Source: CAWKKW01 sp963850345
GTDB lineage: Bacteria > Acidobacteriota > Terriglobia > Terriglobales > Acidobacteriaceae
Direction of reading: 5' to 3'
Length of the DNA stretch: 64,000 nt
NCBI GenBank assembly: GCA_963850345.1
Contig: CAWKKW010000005.1
Span: 248,001 to 312,000, forward strand
The position numbers and the translations under genes were made by a program. The first letter of the stretch is position 1. Each line of letters opens with the position of its first letter. A model generated the notes under the pieces. The model worked only from the letters and a program-made list of their open reading frames with translations. It did no database searches and was not told the origin of the DNA. This document shows, piece by piece, positions 1-8,382 of this stretch.

Positions 1-2
1 CG

Positions 3-275
3 GCGAGCCAGGAGGCGCACGTTTCAACGCGGTGGGCTGCGCGGTACTTACGGAGAGCAGCGGCGGGTTTTGCGGGAGCTTCGCTGGTGCTGGCGGCCGT
101 GGCCTATCACGGGCCTGAGCCAGAGGTGGCCTGGCTGGAGATTGCGCTGCTGGTGTCGTCGCTGCTCTACATTCTGCTGGATGTGTTTCGCCGGCGGCTG
201 ACTTCCCTCGAGTTGCGGATCGCGGCGGATGCGGCATTGCTGACCCCGCTGCTGTTTCTGCCCTGGATGCACTGA
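3..275 (+). CDS. Membrane protein, C-terminal part (5' truncated by window edge)
   Basis: The frame is open from the window's first bases to a TGA at 273-275, so this is the last ~90 residues of a longer protein. Two hydrophobic stretches are visible: one beginning around ASLVLAAVAY and a second around LEIALLVSSLLYILLDVF, followed by a basic RRR turn and a final hydrophobic segment ending FLPWMH. This suggests an integral inner-membrane protein. The stop lies 21 bases before the GTG start of the next gene, so the two are probably cotranscribed. The family cannot be named from this fragment. Confidence 0.5.
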   Translation, partial: ASQEAHVSTRWAARYLRRAAAGFAGASLVLAAVAYHGPEPEVAWLEIALLVSSLLYILLDVFRRRLTSLELRIAADAALLTPLLFLPWMH

Positions 276-296
276 GGATGCGGTGAGGGTGCGCCG

Positions 297-1058
297 GTGA
301 AGCAGGATGCGCGGATAGGTCGAGCGGAGATGGCGAATGGGAGCCGGGTTGCGCCTGGGCCGGTGAACTTCGACCGGATGGCGCGGGCGTACCGGTGGCT
401 GGAGTATGGGAGTTTCGGCACTGCGCTGGAAAAAACGCGGCTGCACTTTCTGCATCGGTTGACGCGGGCGCGGCACGCACTGGTACTGGGCGATGGAGAT
501 GGCCGGTTTCTGGCGAACTTCCTAGAGGTGAACTCCCGGGTCAGGGTTGATGCGGTGGATTCGAGTGGGGTGATGCTGCACCTGCTGGAGCGGCGGATTC
601 GGGCGATGGGGATAGGAGCGCACGAGCGGATGACAATCTATCGGGGGGACGCACTCCGTTTTACGCCACGGGAAGAAGAGTATGACCTGGTGGTGGCGCA
701 TTTCTTTCTGGACTGCTTCTCTGAGGCGGAGGTGGAGGGCCTGATGAGGCGCCTCTCGCCGCATCTAGTGCCTGGGGCGATGATGTTGGTTTCGGATTTC
801 GCGATACCGAAGAGTCGGGTAGCGAGGCCGGTCGCCGGGGCAATTGTTGGGGCGCTGTATCGGGCGTTCGGAATGATCACGGGACTGCGCGTGAGGAAGT
901 TGCCGCAGTATGACGCGGTGCTGGCTCGATGCGGGTTGCGGATCGTGGAGCGGCGAAGACGGCTGTTCGGGTTGCTGGTGAGCGAGCTTTGGGAGTTTCG
1001 GGGCGTGCGGCCGGTGGAGGCAACCGGTGGCGCTCGCGCGGATTCCCAAGGGGGATGA
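297..1058 (+). CDS. Class I SAM-dependent methyltransferase
   Basis: The 253-residue protein has a Rossmann-type SAM site: motif I reads VLGDGDGRF at about residues 62-71, and an acidic strand end (VDAVDSSG, about 83-90) would bind the SAM ribose. A YDLVVAHFFLDCF segment corresponds to motif IV and a VPGAMMLVSDF segment to the strand that follows motif V. This is the usual order of a class I methyltransferase. The start is GTG, with a start codon too close to the preceding stop for a separate promoter. The substrate is not evident; the domain type is near the ubiE/bioC-like group. Its stop overlaps the ATG of the following small ORF (ATGA). Confidence 0.8.
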   Translation: MKQDARIGRAEMANGSRVAPGPVNFDRMARAYRWLEYGSFGTALEKTRLHFLHRLTRARHALVLGDGDGRFLANFLEVNSRVRVDAVDSSGVMLHLLERRIRAMGIGAHERMTIYRGDALRFTPREEEYDLVVAHFFLDCFSEAEVEGLMRRLSPHLVPGAMMLVSDFAIPKSRVARPVAGAIVGALYRAFGMITGLRVRKLPQYDAVLARCGLRIVERRRRLFGLLVSELWEFRGVRPVEATGGARADSQGG

Positions 1059-1297
1059 TCTCCTACGTTGCTCAGTCCGCAGTGCGCGATTCAGTGTTGA
1101 TGCCGGTTGGCGCTTCTTCCGAGGCGAGGCGGCGGTTTTTGATGGGAAGCATTCCGGGAACCGATCCCGGGACGTATCCGGGACCGTCGCCTGATCCGGC
1201 GCCCGATCCGGATCCTGTGTTGCCGCCGGGGCCGGGTGGGCCGGGGCCGGACCCAGGCTTTCCGGATTCGCCGATGCCGGAGCCTTTAACGGTTTAG
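1055..1297 (+). CDS. Small proline/glycine-rich hypothetical protein
   Basis: This 80-residue ORF starts with an ATG that overlaps the methyltransferase stop (ATGA), which favours translational coupling over the longer upstream start inside the methyltransferase gene. The C-terminal half is low complexity: a run of Pro, Asp and Gly dipeptides (PGPSPDPAPDPDPV, then PGGPGPDPGFPD). No domain or signal peptide is evident. Such a tail is typical of disordered acidobacterial hypothetical proteins, but it could also be a chance open frame in GC-rich DNA. Confidence 0.35.
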   Translation: MISYVAQSAVRDSVLMPVGASSEARRRFLMGSIPGTDPGTYPGPSPDPAPDPDPVLPPGPGGPGPDPGFPDSPMPEPLTV

Positions 1298-1732
1298 GAG
1301 CAGCGGGTTAGCCAGTTGGCGAGTTAACGGGTTAGCGAGGCAGCGGGTTGGCGAGTTAGCGAGGCAGCGGGTTCGCGATGGCAGACTGGGTTGTGATCCC
1401 AGCCTTGCGTTGCAGGGATGGGATACCCTCAGGACTCGTAAGTCTCACCTGCTTTGCAAGGGTTGAGGCACCCTCAGATTTGGTAATCCGCCGTTGCTTT
1501 GTGGGCTGGGGCACCTTCTCGGGATTGGTAAGCCCGCCCTGCCTTGCGGGGATGAGCACCACCTGGTGCTGGACCCAGGATTTCTGAAGATTCAAAGCTT
1601 GTTTGGTTTGAAGCTTGGTGGGCTGTACCCGGTGGCGATCGAATTGTTACAATCGTGTGAATAGCTAGTGCGACGCAACGAACGCGCGGGGTAGGCCCGA
1701 CCGGTCGCGAGCACCAGAAGAAAGAGCCACCC
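1298..1732. repeat. Gene-free stretch with two degenerate tandem-repeat blocks
   Basis: From about 1305 to 1375 short units around AGCGGGTTAGC and GGCGAGTTAGCGAGGC recur. From about 1403 to 1560 a degenerate unit of about 45 bases repeats three and a half times; each copy carries TTGC, then GGG(A/T)TG.GGCACC, then a (T/G)GGTAA(G/T) core. Translating through the repeats gives only a repetitive cysteine-rich ORF (1378-1587) with no family resemblance, so I treat the block as non-coding. The remaining ~130 bases lead into the SixA gene. Confidence 0.55.
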
Positions 1733-2260
1733 TTGATCAACCTGTATGTCCTGCGGCACGCCAACGCCGGTGTTCGCCGACTGAATCCCAAACTAGATCT
1801 GAAGCGGCCGCTGGATAAGGAAGGCAAGCAGCAGTGCATCCTGGTGGCGAATGCCCTGAATGCGCTGCGGGTGCACGTGGACGTGATTGCGTCGAGTCCG
1901 CTGAAGCGGGCGTTGCAGACGGCTTCGCTGGTGGGAACGGAGATCGGGTACGAAACCAAGATCCTGGTCACGGAGGCGCTGGCTCCCGAGGCGACGGTGC
2001 AGGACTTTCAGCGGCTCATGGCAGAGCTCTCGGCACATGAGAACGTGCTGATCGTGGGACACAATCCCAATCTGCAACAGTTCCTCTCGTCGATGATCGC
2101 GCCGGGGCGAGCGAGCATCCGGCTACGCAAGGGTTCGCTGGCACGCGTCGACCTGACGAGGCGGCCGGTGACGCTGAGTTGGCTGATCGATCCGCGGCTG
2201 TTGCGGCAGATTTACGCGAGCGTGACGAGAAGGTCGCGACGCAAGACTTCTCGGAAGTAG
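1733..2260 (+). CDS. sixA: SixA-type phosphohistidine phosphatase (histidine phosphatase superfamily)
   Basis: The 175-residue protein has the histidine-phosphatase signature LRHANAG at the N-terminus, with catalytic Arg8 and His9, the SSPLKRALQTA segment (second phosphate-binding Arg near residue 59) and the second catalytic His in IVGHNPN (His110). Length and motif order fit the compact SixA family, which removes phosphate from histidine of phosphotransfer proteins. The apparent start is TTG, chosen because the family begins right at a LYVLRHA strand. The gene converges on the Ppx/GppA gene, overlapping its 3' end by 49 bases. SixA-like proteins often neighbour CHAD and polyphosphate genes, as here. 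Confidence 0.85.
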   Translation: MINLYVLRHANAGVRRLNPKLDLKRPLDKEGKQQCILVANALNALRVHVDVIASSPLKRALQTASLVGTEIGYETKILVTEALAPEATVQDFQRLMAELSAHENVLIVGHNPNLQQFLSSMIAPGRASIRLRKGSLARVDLTRRPVTLSWLIDPRLLRQIYASVTRRSRRKTSRK

Positions 2261-3771
2261 GCAGCTTCTTTGCGGAGCGACCAAAGCTCCAGTTCCGCGC
2301 CGGTCCGGCCGGGGTTCAACTCCAGATTCACACGTTTGGGATAGACACGAGCGGTCACGCGCAGCACATCGCTGGCGCGATCCTGATTGAGCGCGACCGC
2401 GAGTCGCAGCAGGACGACGGCGCGGCGGACGTGTTCATGTTCCGCGGGCGGGACCTGGCGCATGGTGCGCCCCTCTGGCTCGGGGCGGCTCTTGCCCAGG
2501 TAGCGGGCGATGGCCGAGGTGATGGCGCGCTGCTCCGGCGTGAAGCCGTACAACTCCGAGTTGGAGATGATGTATTGCGCGTGCCGGTGAAATCCCTGGT
2601 GGTTCATAAATTTGCCGATGTCGCGGAGCATGGCGGCGGCTTCGAGCCAATACTGGTACTCGGGCGGCAGTTCATGAACGCGCTGCAGGTCGCGGAAGAG
2701 CTGAACGGCGTGTTGACGGACGGGCTCTGCCTGTTTGAGATCGACACCATAGCGCTGACAGGTTTCGAGAATGCCCTGCCAGCGTTCCCGGGCGAATTGT
2801 TGATGCGCGGAGGTGGATTGGTCCTGTTCCGCGAGCATTTGCGCGAGAATGCCGTCACGCAGGCCCAGGGTGGAGTAGCGAAACGTGGGCAGATTGAAGT
2901 GCTCCATCAGTTCGGCATAGACCTGGGCCCCGGCGATGATGATTTCGGAACGGCGCGGACCGATGCCGGCGATGGCGGCGCGCTGGAGATTTGAGAGCTT
3001 GGTGAGCTTATTGGCCAGGCGGCGAACGTCAGCGGCATGGGTGAGCGGGACCGTAGTCGTGGCCTTGGCGGGTTTGCGAGAGGCTGATTTGGCCGCGGTT
3101 TTGGACATGGCGCGGGCGGCGTCAGAGAGTGCGGCGGCGGTGCCCGAAGTGGCGATCACCAGAGGCACGCGGATAGCGCCGAGGCGGCGTTCGGCGCGGC
3201 GAAGTTCGCGGGCGATGAACTGCTTAAGGCGGGCGATGTCTTCGGCGGCAGGCGGATCGCTACGGAGAAATTCCTGGGTGAGGCGAACGGCGCCGAGGGG
3301 AAGGCTGATGGTGTCCTTAATGCGCTGGGAGGCGGAGAGCGAGAGTTCGCAACTGCCGCCGCCGAGGTCGATGAGCAGGCACTGGCCGGCGGTTCCGGGC
3401 TCGTTGCTCATCACGCCGCGATGGATGAGACGGCCCTCTTCGAGGCCGGAGATGATCTCGACATTCCAGCCGGTTTCGTCCTGGATCCAAGCGAGAAAGG
3501 CACGGGCGTTGCGGGCATCGCGCATAGCTGAGGTGGCGACGGCGCGCACCTTGTCGGCGCTGAAGGATTGCACCGAGCGGTAGAAGCGCTTGAGCGCGGC
3601 CAGCGTGTCGGACATGGCTACGGGCGAGATGACGCCGGATTCGAAGACGCTGGCGCCAAGCCGCGTGACTTCGCGATCTTCATGAACCACCTTGAGCCGG
3701 TGTTGCACGACGCGAGCAATCTTGAGACGGCAGGAGTTAGAACCGATGTCGACGGCGGCGAAGGTATGCAT
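2212..3771 (-). CDS. ppx: Ppx/GppA-family exopolyphosphatase / (p)ppGpp phosphohydrolase
   Basis: The 519-residue protein opens with the actin-like ATPase phosphate-1 motif DIGSNSCRLKIA (residues 8-19) and has phosphate-2 as LIDLGGGSCELSL near residue 135. The C-terminal third carries an HD-like helical region (AAMLRDIGKFMNHQGFHRH), giving the three-part build of long Ppx/GppA proteins. A Lys/Ala-rich insertion (SKTAAKSASRKPAKATTT) sits in the middle and looks like a flexible linker. The family releases phosphate from polyphosphate chains or from pppGpp; sequence alone does not separate the two. It lies 105 bases downstream of the CHAD gene on the same strand, which favours a polyphosphate role. 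Confidence 0.88.
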   Translation of the reverse strand: MHTFAAVDIGSNSCRLKIARVVQHRLKVVHEDREVTRLGASVFESGVISPVAMSDTLAALKRFYRSVQSFSADKVRAVATSAMRDARNARAFLAWIQDETGWNVEIISGLEEGRLIHRGVMSNEPGTAGQCLLIDLGGGSCELSLSASQRIKDTISLPLGAVRLTQEFLRSDPPAAEDIARLKQFIARELRRAERRLGAIRVPLVIATSGTAAALSDAARAMSKTAAKSASRKPAKATTTVPLTHAADVRRLANKLTKLSNLQRAAIAGIGPRRSEIIIAGAQVYAELMEHFNLPTFRYSTLGLRDGILAQMLAEQDQSTSAHQQFARERWQGILETCQRYGVDLKQAEPVRQHAVQLFRDLQRVHELPPEYQYWLEAAAMLRDIGKFMNHQGFHRHAQYIISNSELYGFTPEQRAITSAIARYLGKSRPEPEGRTMRQVPPAEHEHVRRAVVLLRLAVALNQDRASDVLRVTARVYPKRVNLELNPGRTGAELELWSLRKEAAYFREVLRRDLLVTLA

Positions 3772-3876
3772 TGTGTGTGGGATGACCCTGAAAAAAAAAT
3801 TCGTTCTTCTCAGTGACGATACACGAAGGGTGGTGCCGGGCCTGTTAACGGGAAACAGCAGGGGCCGTTGGCGAAA

Positions 3877-4851
3877 TCAGGAGGCGCGGCGTCGAGTCTG
3901 AGCTGGCTTGGCTGCGCTGGCGGCGCGGCGAACCGGTTTGCGGCGAGGCGCCGGTTGCAGGGCCTGGAGTTCGCCCATGAGCCGGCCGCGCAGGCGGGCG
4001 CTGGTCTTGAGAGCGGCGGTGTAGAGGTGCGCGGTCTTGTTGTTGAGGATCTCGATGAGTTCTTCGGCATCGGGGACAGCGGTACGGGCTTCTTCTGAGA
4101 GAACGAGCCAATCGTGCCAATCGCCGATGTCGTCCTGGAGTCTCTTGAGAGCCTTGGCGACAGCGGTGGCGGTAGCGTCGCTGGCACCCGATTCTGCGAT
4201 GTAGCGGGCGTTTTTCGCGCCTTTGCGGAAGTCGTGGAGGTTGGTTTCATCGAGTTGCGGCATCTCGTGCGAGAGGCGGGCAAAGGCTTCGAGGGCGACG
4301 ACCGCTGTGGGTTTCGGCTGACGGCGAGCGGTGTCGGCGGGCATGGCGTGGGCCGCTGCTTCAAAGGCCGATTCCCGATCGATGACTTTGCGGGTACGCT
4401 TCGAAATTTGCTTCTGAAACCGGGCAGCCTCCTCGTGGCGGTTGTCTTTGAGCCAGGTGTCGAGGGTGTCGGCCTGCTGTTCGAGAGGGCTCAGGGGCAG
4501 AGCTTGCGTGGGCGCGGTGATGAGGTCTGAGGTTTCAGGGTGGCCGTTGGGCTGTTGCTTGCGTTCGACCAGATCTTTAAGCAGGCCGCGATGGACGTCG
4601 AGGTCGCGCACGGTGCCGGCGGCGCGGCGAATCTTCTTCAGGTCTTTGAGCCAGGCCTTGGTCGCGTGCTGCAGATCGGGGCTGGGTTTGGCGGTTTCGC
4701 GAAGCACGGTTTCGAGCATCGCCTGAACGCGACGCGTGCCCGTGCGGACGTGGTGAACGCATTCTTCAGCCGGATCGGCGGAGCAGCGTTCCAATTCTGC
4801 TTTGAATTCTTCAGTGACTTTGCGGAGGTGGTGAAGGTGTTGTTCCTGCAT
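3877..4851 (-). CDS. CHAD domain protein (polyphosphate-associated)
   Basis: The 324-residue protein has the two-repeat CHAD layout: a first block with ECVHHVRTGTRRVQAMLE (residues ~30-47, conserved His and basic residues) and a second with DETNLHDFRKGAKNARYIAE. The stretch between is helical and rich in Arg/Lys. CHAD domains bind inorganic polyphosphate through their basic surface and have been found on polyphosphate granules; no CYTH (triphosphatase) domain is fused here. The C-terminal ~30 residues are a basic, Ala/Arg-rich tail (RRKPVRRAASAAKPAQTRRR). It is the upstream partner of ppx on the minus strand. Confidence 0.85.
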   Translation of the reverse strand: MQEQHLHHLRKVTEEFKAELERCSADPAEECVHHVRTGTRRVQAMLETVLRETAKPSPDLQHATKAWLKDLKKIRRAAGTVRDLDVHRGLLKDLVERKQQPNGHPETSDLITAPTQALPLSPLEQQADTLDTWLKDNRHEEAARFQKQISKRTRKVIDRESAFEAAAHAMPADTARRQPKPTAVVALEAFARLSHEMPQLDETNLHDFRKGAKNARYIAESGASDATATAVAKALKRLQDDIGDWHDWLVLSEEARTAVPDAEELIEILNNKTAHLYTAALKTSARLRGRLMGELQALQPAPRRKPVRRAASAAKPAQTRRRAS

Positions 4852-4964
4852 GCTTCAGGCTCGTTCTCGGGAAGGCTGCGTGATGGGGGTGCGAGACAGT
4901 TGCAAACCTAAGGCTACTCCAGCGGGCGGTAGTCCCGCACCTTAACATCCGGCTGATATTCTGG

Positions 4965-6938
4965 ATGTTCTGCACGATGATGGCAACCAATCGTTTTCAG
5001 ACCACCGCACCCGTTGCGAAGAATAGCTGGCTCTCTCCGCAGAGAGCGTGGACGCTGTTGCTGCTGGTCTACCTGGCAGTGCATTTTCTGGCGCTGTTTT
5101 CTCCTTCGCTGCTGGACGACGCGGATGCGACGCACGCCAATGCTGCGCGGCACATGGCGTTGACCGGGGACTGGGTGACGCTCTATGTGAACGGCGTCCG
5201 TTACCTGGAGAAGCCGCCGCTGCCGTACTGGATGGTGGCGCTGGATTATCGGGTGTTCGGGTTTAATGTGTTTGCGACGCATCTGCCGATGTCGCTCTCG
5301 ATTTTGGCGACGGCGATGCTGGCGTGGGTGTGGGCGCGGCGCGCGTACGGAGACAGGGCTGCGTTTTATGCGGCGCTGGGAATGTTGACCAGCATCGGAA
5401 TTTTTCTGTTCACGCGCATCCTGATTCCCGAAGCGCTGCTGACATTTCTGATTGGGCTGGCTCTGTACTGCTTTCTGACTGGTCTTGAGGATCACAGGCC
5501 GGAACGATTTTACGTCGTGTATGCCGCGCTGGCGCTGGCGGTGTTGACCAAGGGGCTGATCGCGCCGGTGTTTTTCCTCGGGGCGGCAATTCCCTACCTG
5601 TGGCTGACAGGAACGTGGCGGCGCTGGCGCGAATTGAATCTGCTGTATGGGACGCTGCTGTTTCTCGCGATTGCGGCACCGTGGCACGTTCTGGCCGGGA
5701 TGCGAAATCCGGACCAGGGACATCCGGTGGGCAATGTGCCGTCGCCGGGAAATGTGCACGGGTTCTACTACTTCTATTTTGTGAACGAGCACGTGCTGCG
5801 GTTTCTGGGCAAGCGCTATCCGCACGATTACAACAAGCTGCCCGCGATTCTCTACTGGAGTTTGCACCTGGTGTGGCTGGCGCCGTGGAGTTTGTTTGCG
5901 CCGGTTGCGCTGCGACGCGCGTGGGAGAGTCGCCGCGAGTGGCTGAACGATCTGCGACCCTATACGCCACAGACGGTGGATTTTTATATCGAGCAGGCAC
6001 ACCTGGCGAATCCGGCGACCGAAGCGGGGCGGCTGAAGTTTCGCGCGCGCACGAATTGGCTGCTGGCGCTGTATGCAGGGTTCATCCTGCTGTTTTTCTC
6101 ACTGTCGACCAACCAGGAGTACTACACCTATCCCGCATACATGGCGCTGGTGATGTTGACGGTAGGCGCGTTGGCCAAGGAGGAAGACCGGCCGGGCAAG
6201 GTGAGCCGGTGGCTTACGGGCGCGCACGCGGCGTTCGCGATTGTGGGCGTGCTTGCGGCGGCGGCGCTGGGGTACGGATTGTGGGATTCGAGGAAGCTGC
6301 CATTTGTGCCGGACATAGGCACGCTTTTGGCGCATCGCGCGGTGGGCGGGTATTCGTTGTCGATGTCGCATTTTTTCGATCTGACGGGGCCTTCGTTTGC
6401 GGCGCTACGGGAACCGGCGGTGCTGGCAGCGCTGGCGCTGTTGCTGGGGCCCATGATCGCGTGGGCATTGCGGCGGAGAGGACAACACCTGGAGGCGACG
6501 ACCTCCGTGGCGTTTACCGCTGCCGCCTTCCTGGTGGCGGCGCATATCGCGCTGGTGCGCTTCGAACCGATGTTGTCGTCGCGGGCGATGGCCGATACGG
6601 TAAACGCGATCGAGAACACGACCGGTTCGGGAGCGCAGTTGATGCTGTACGGGGATCAGTCGGATGGATCTTCGGTGATCTTCTATACCGGGCAGCAGGC
6701 GCTGCTGGTGCATGGGCGGTCGTCTTCGATGATCTGGGGATCGGATTACCCGGATGCGCCGCACATCTTTCTCGAAGACACCGAGTTGCTGGCGATGTGG
6801 GGTACGGGGACGCGGAAGTTTTTGTTTGTGCCGGGAGACTGGCACGATCATGTGGAGTCGCTGCTGGGGAAACGGCTTTTTCCGCTGCAGGAGTTGGCGG
6901 ATAAGACGCTGTACACGGATCGGCCGCTGGGGCGGTGA
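4965..6938 (+). CDS. ArnT/PMT-like membrane glycosyltransferase (GT-C fold)
   Basis: The 657-residue protein has about twelve hydrophobic segments in its first two thirds and a soluble C-terminal domain. The first periplasmic loop contains the acidic pair and following motif of this family (LLDDADATHANAARHM, about residues 49-64) and the hallmark YLEKPPLPYW at about 80-89. These features belong to lipid-linked sugar transferases such as ArnT (undecaprenyl-phosphate-aminoarabinose to lipid A) and related GT83 enzymes. Acceptor and donor are unknown. ATG codons at 4965, 4977 and 4980 are all possible starts; none has a strong ribosome site. It is transcribed toward the heptose operon. Confidence 0.8.
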   Translation: MFCTMMATNRFQTTAPVAKNSWLSPQRAWTLLLLVYLAVHFLALFSPSLLDDADATHANAARHMALTGDWVTLYVNGVRYLEKPPLPYWMVALDYRVFGFNVFATHLPMSLSILATAMLAWVWARRAYGDRAAFYAALGMLTSIGIFLFTRILIPEALLTFLIGLALYCFLTGLEDHRPERFYVVYAALALAVLTKGLIAPVFFLGAAIPYLWLTGTWRRWRELNLLYGTLLFLAIAAPWHVLAGMRNPDQGHPVGNVPSPGNVHGFYYFYFVNEHVLRFLGKRYPHDYNKLPAILYWSLHLVWLAPWSLFAPVALRRAWESRREWLNDLRPYTPQTVDFYIEQAHLANPATEAGRLKFRARTNWLLALYAGFILLFFSLSTNQEYYTYPAYMALVMLTVGALAKEEDRPGKVSRWLTGAHAAFAIVGVLAAAALGYGLWDSRKLPFVPDIGTLLAHRAVGGYSLSMSHFFDLTGPSFAALREPAVLAALALLLGPMIAWALRRRGQHLEATTSVAFTAAAFLVAAHIALVRFEPMLSSRAMADTVNAIENTTGSGAQLMLYGDQSDGSSVIFYTGQQALLVHGRSSSMIWGSDYPDAPHIFLEDTELLAMWGTGTRKFLFVPGDWHDHVESLLGKRLFPLQELADKTLYTDRPLGR

Positions 6939-6999
6939 GTTCTTGCGGACTGGGCGAGCTGGTCCCGCGGGTTGATGGCTTGTCGATGTGAGCTGGCCG

Positions 7000-8217
7000 T
7001 TAGGACGCGCCCAGGTGGACGACGTTGCCGTTGCGATCGCGCATGAGGATCTTGCCGCCGGCGACGAGTTCGAATCGGCCGTCGCGCCAGCTCATTTTGC
7101 GGCTGAGGTAGCTGGCCGTCCAGACGCTGAAGCCGAGCAGGTCGCGCAGAGGATAGAGCCAGGGGCGGCTGAGGCATTGCCGATCGCGGATGACGCCCCA
7201 GCCGATGACGATCGACTCGATCATGCGATTGACGATGGACCAGGCGAAGAGCGACGCGCCGATCCAGGGGTGATGGAGCATCGTCGCGGCGACGAGAGCG
7301 AGCAATCCGTAGGGGATGGCGTAGATAAGTCCAGTGCCGAAGTGGCCCATAGGGCGGGAGCGGCGGGTGCCGGCGGCCCAGCGAACCTGGCGTTGCCACA
7401 TCTGCTTGAAGGTCATGGGCGGGACGACGTGGTTGATGATGTGGCGGGAGAGGACCACGGTGTAGCCGAGGGCCGAGATCATGTTGCCGATGACGAAGTC
7501 GTTGGAGAAGTAGTCGCCGAGGGTCTGGTAGCCGCCGATTTTTTCGAGGGCCTCGCGGCGGACGACAATGGTGGGGCCGAGGCCAAACTTCATGCCTTCC
7601 ATAAGATTGGCACTGACCACGCCAGCGGTCATTTCGACGGTCATGCCGACGGCGTCCATCCGGGACCAGAAGCCACCGGTGTTGAGGCCGTTGTAGACGC
7701 AGGTGAGCATGCCGGTCTGCGGATCGGTGAGCGGAGGAACGACTTCGCGGAGGTAGTTGCGCTCGACCAGCACGTCGCTGTCGCTGGTGACGAGGATGTC
7801 GTGCCGGGCCACTTCGGTCATGCGGGCAAAGCTGTAGGCGGGTGGATTGGGCCAGGGCGGTTCGCCGGTGACGAGGATGCGCGACGGGATGTGCGGGTAC
7901 TGGGCGCAGATGCGTTGCGCAACGGGCAGAGCGGTGTCGTTCTCGTGATCGACGGCGAGCAGGACTTCAAAGCGCGGGTAATCCTGCTGGAAGAAGCTTT
8001 CGATGTTGCGGTCAAGCTGGGGCTCGATGCCGTGAAGAGGCTTGAGCAGAGAGACAGCGGGAAGGTCGGCGTCGGGGATGCGGCTGGCCTGCTGGGCCTG
8101 TTCGGCGGCCTGGGCGTGAAACTTGCGGGCTCCGACGATGGCGAGAACCAGAAAGACGGTCGATGAAGCGGTTCCGACACAGGCAATCCCAAAGAGCAGC
8201 ACGGCTGCTGAAATCAT
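7000..8217 (-). CDS. GT21 ceramide-glucosyltransferase-like / HpnI-like glycosyltransferase
   Basis: The 405-residue protein starts with an N-terminal membrane segment (residues 4-29), followed by a GT-A catalytic domain: VDHEND (Asp90), the metal-binding DSD (146-148), YFSNDFVIG (Asp240) and QRQVRW (275-280). This D, DxD, D, (Q/R)xxRW series is the signature of ceramide glucosyltransferase and of HpnI, which adds N-acetylglucosamine to bacteriohopanetetrol. Two or three further hydrophobic stretches follow at the C-terminus. It lies 165 bases downstream of the HddC-GmhB gene on the same strand and may use the heptose made by that operon or simply follow it. HpnI versus glycosphingolipid synthase cannot be resolved here. 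Confidence 0.75.
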   Translation of the reverse strand: MISAAVLLFGIACVGTASSTVFLVLAIVGARKFHAQAAEQAQQASRIPDADLPAVSLLKPLHGIEPQLDRNIESFFQQDYPRFEVLLAVDHENDTALPVAQRICAQYPHIPSRILVTGEPPWPNPPAYSFARMTEVARHDILVTSDSDVLVERNYLREVVPPLTDPQTGMLTCVYNGLNTGGFWSRMDAVGMTVEMTAGVVSANLMEGMKFGLGPTIVVRREALEKIGGYQTLGDYFSNDFVIGNMISALGYTVVLSRHIINHVVPPMTFKQMWQRQVRWAAGTRRSRPMGHFGTGLIYAIPYGLLALVAATMLHHPWIGASLFAWSIVNRMIESIVIGWGVIRDRQCLSRPWLYPLRDLLGFSVWTASYLSRKMSWRDGRFELVAGGKILMRDRNGNVVHLGAS

Positions 8218-8382
8218 CTCGTTTGCCTCGGCTCCTCTCCACAGATCCTTTGTTGTGCACTTCGCCGCCCCGGTTGCAGGGCCGAGGCAAGCTTATGCAG
8301 GGATCTATTCCATTGTACAGAGGGAAAATGGGGAGCCGCGAAGAGCTGGGACTCCAAGTGCAATGGACGGAAGGCGACCGGA

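Noticed and set aside
1378..1587. 69-residue ORF through the 45-base repeat
   Set aside because: It is a translation of the tandem repeat; nothing else supports it.
2179..2994. 271-residue plus-strand ORF overlapping ppx
   Set aside because: Antisense shadow of the Ppx/GppA gene, whose motifs are clear.
6988..8166. 392-residue plus-strand ORF opposite the HpnI-like gene
   Set aside because: Shadow of a confident glycosyltransferase with intact motifs; the frame has no family features.
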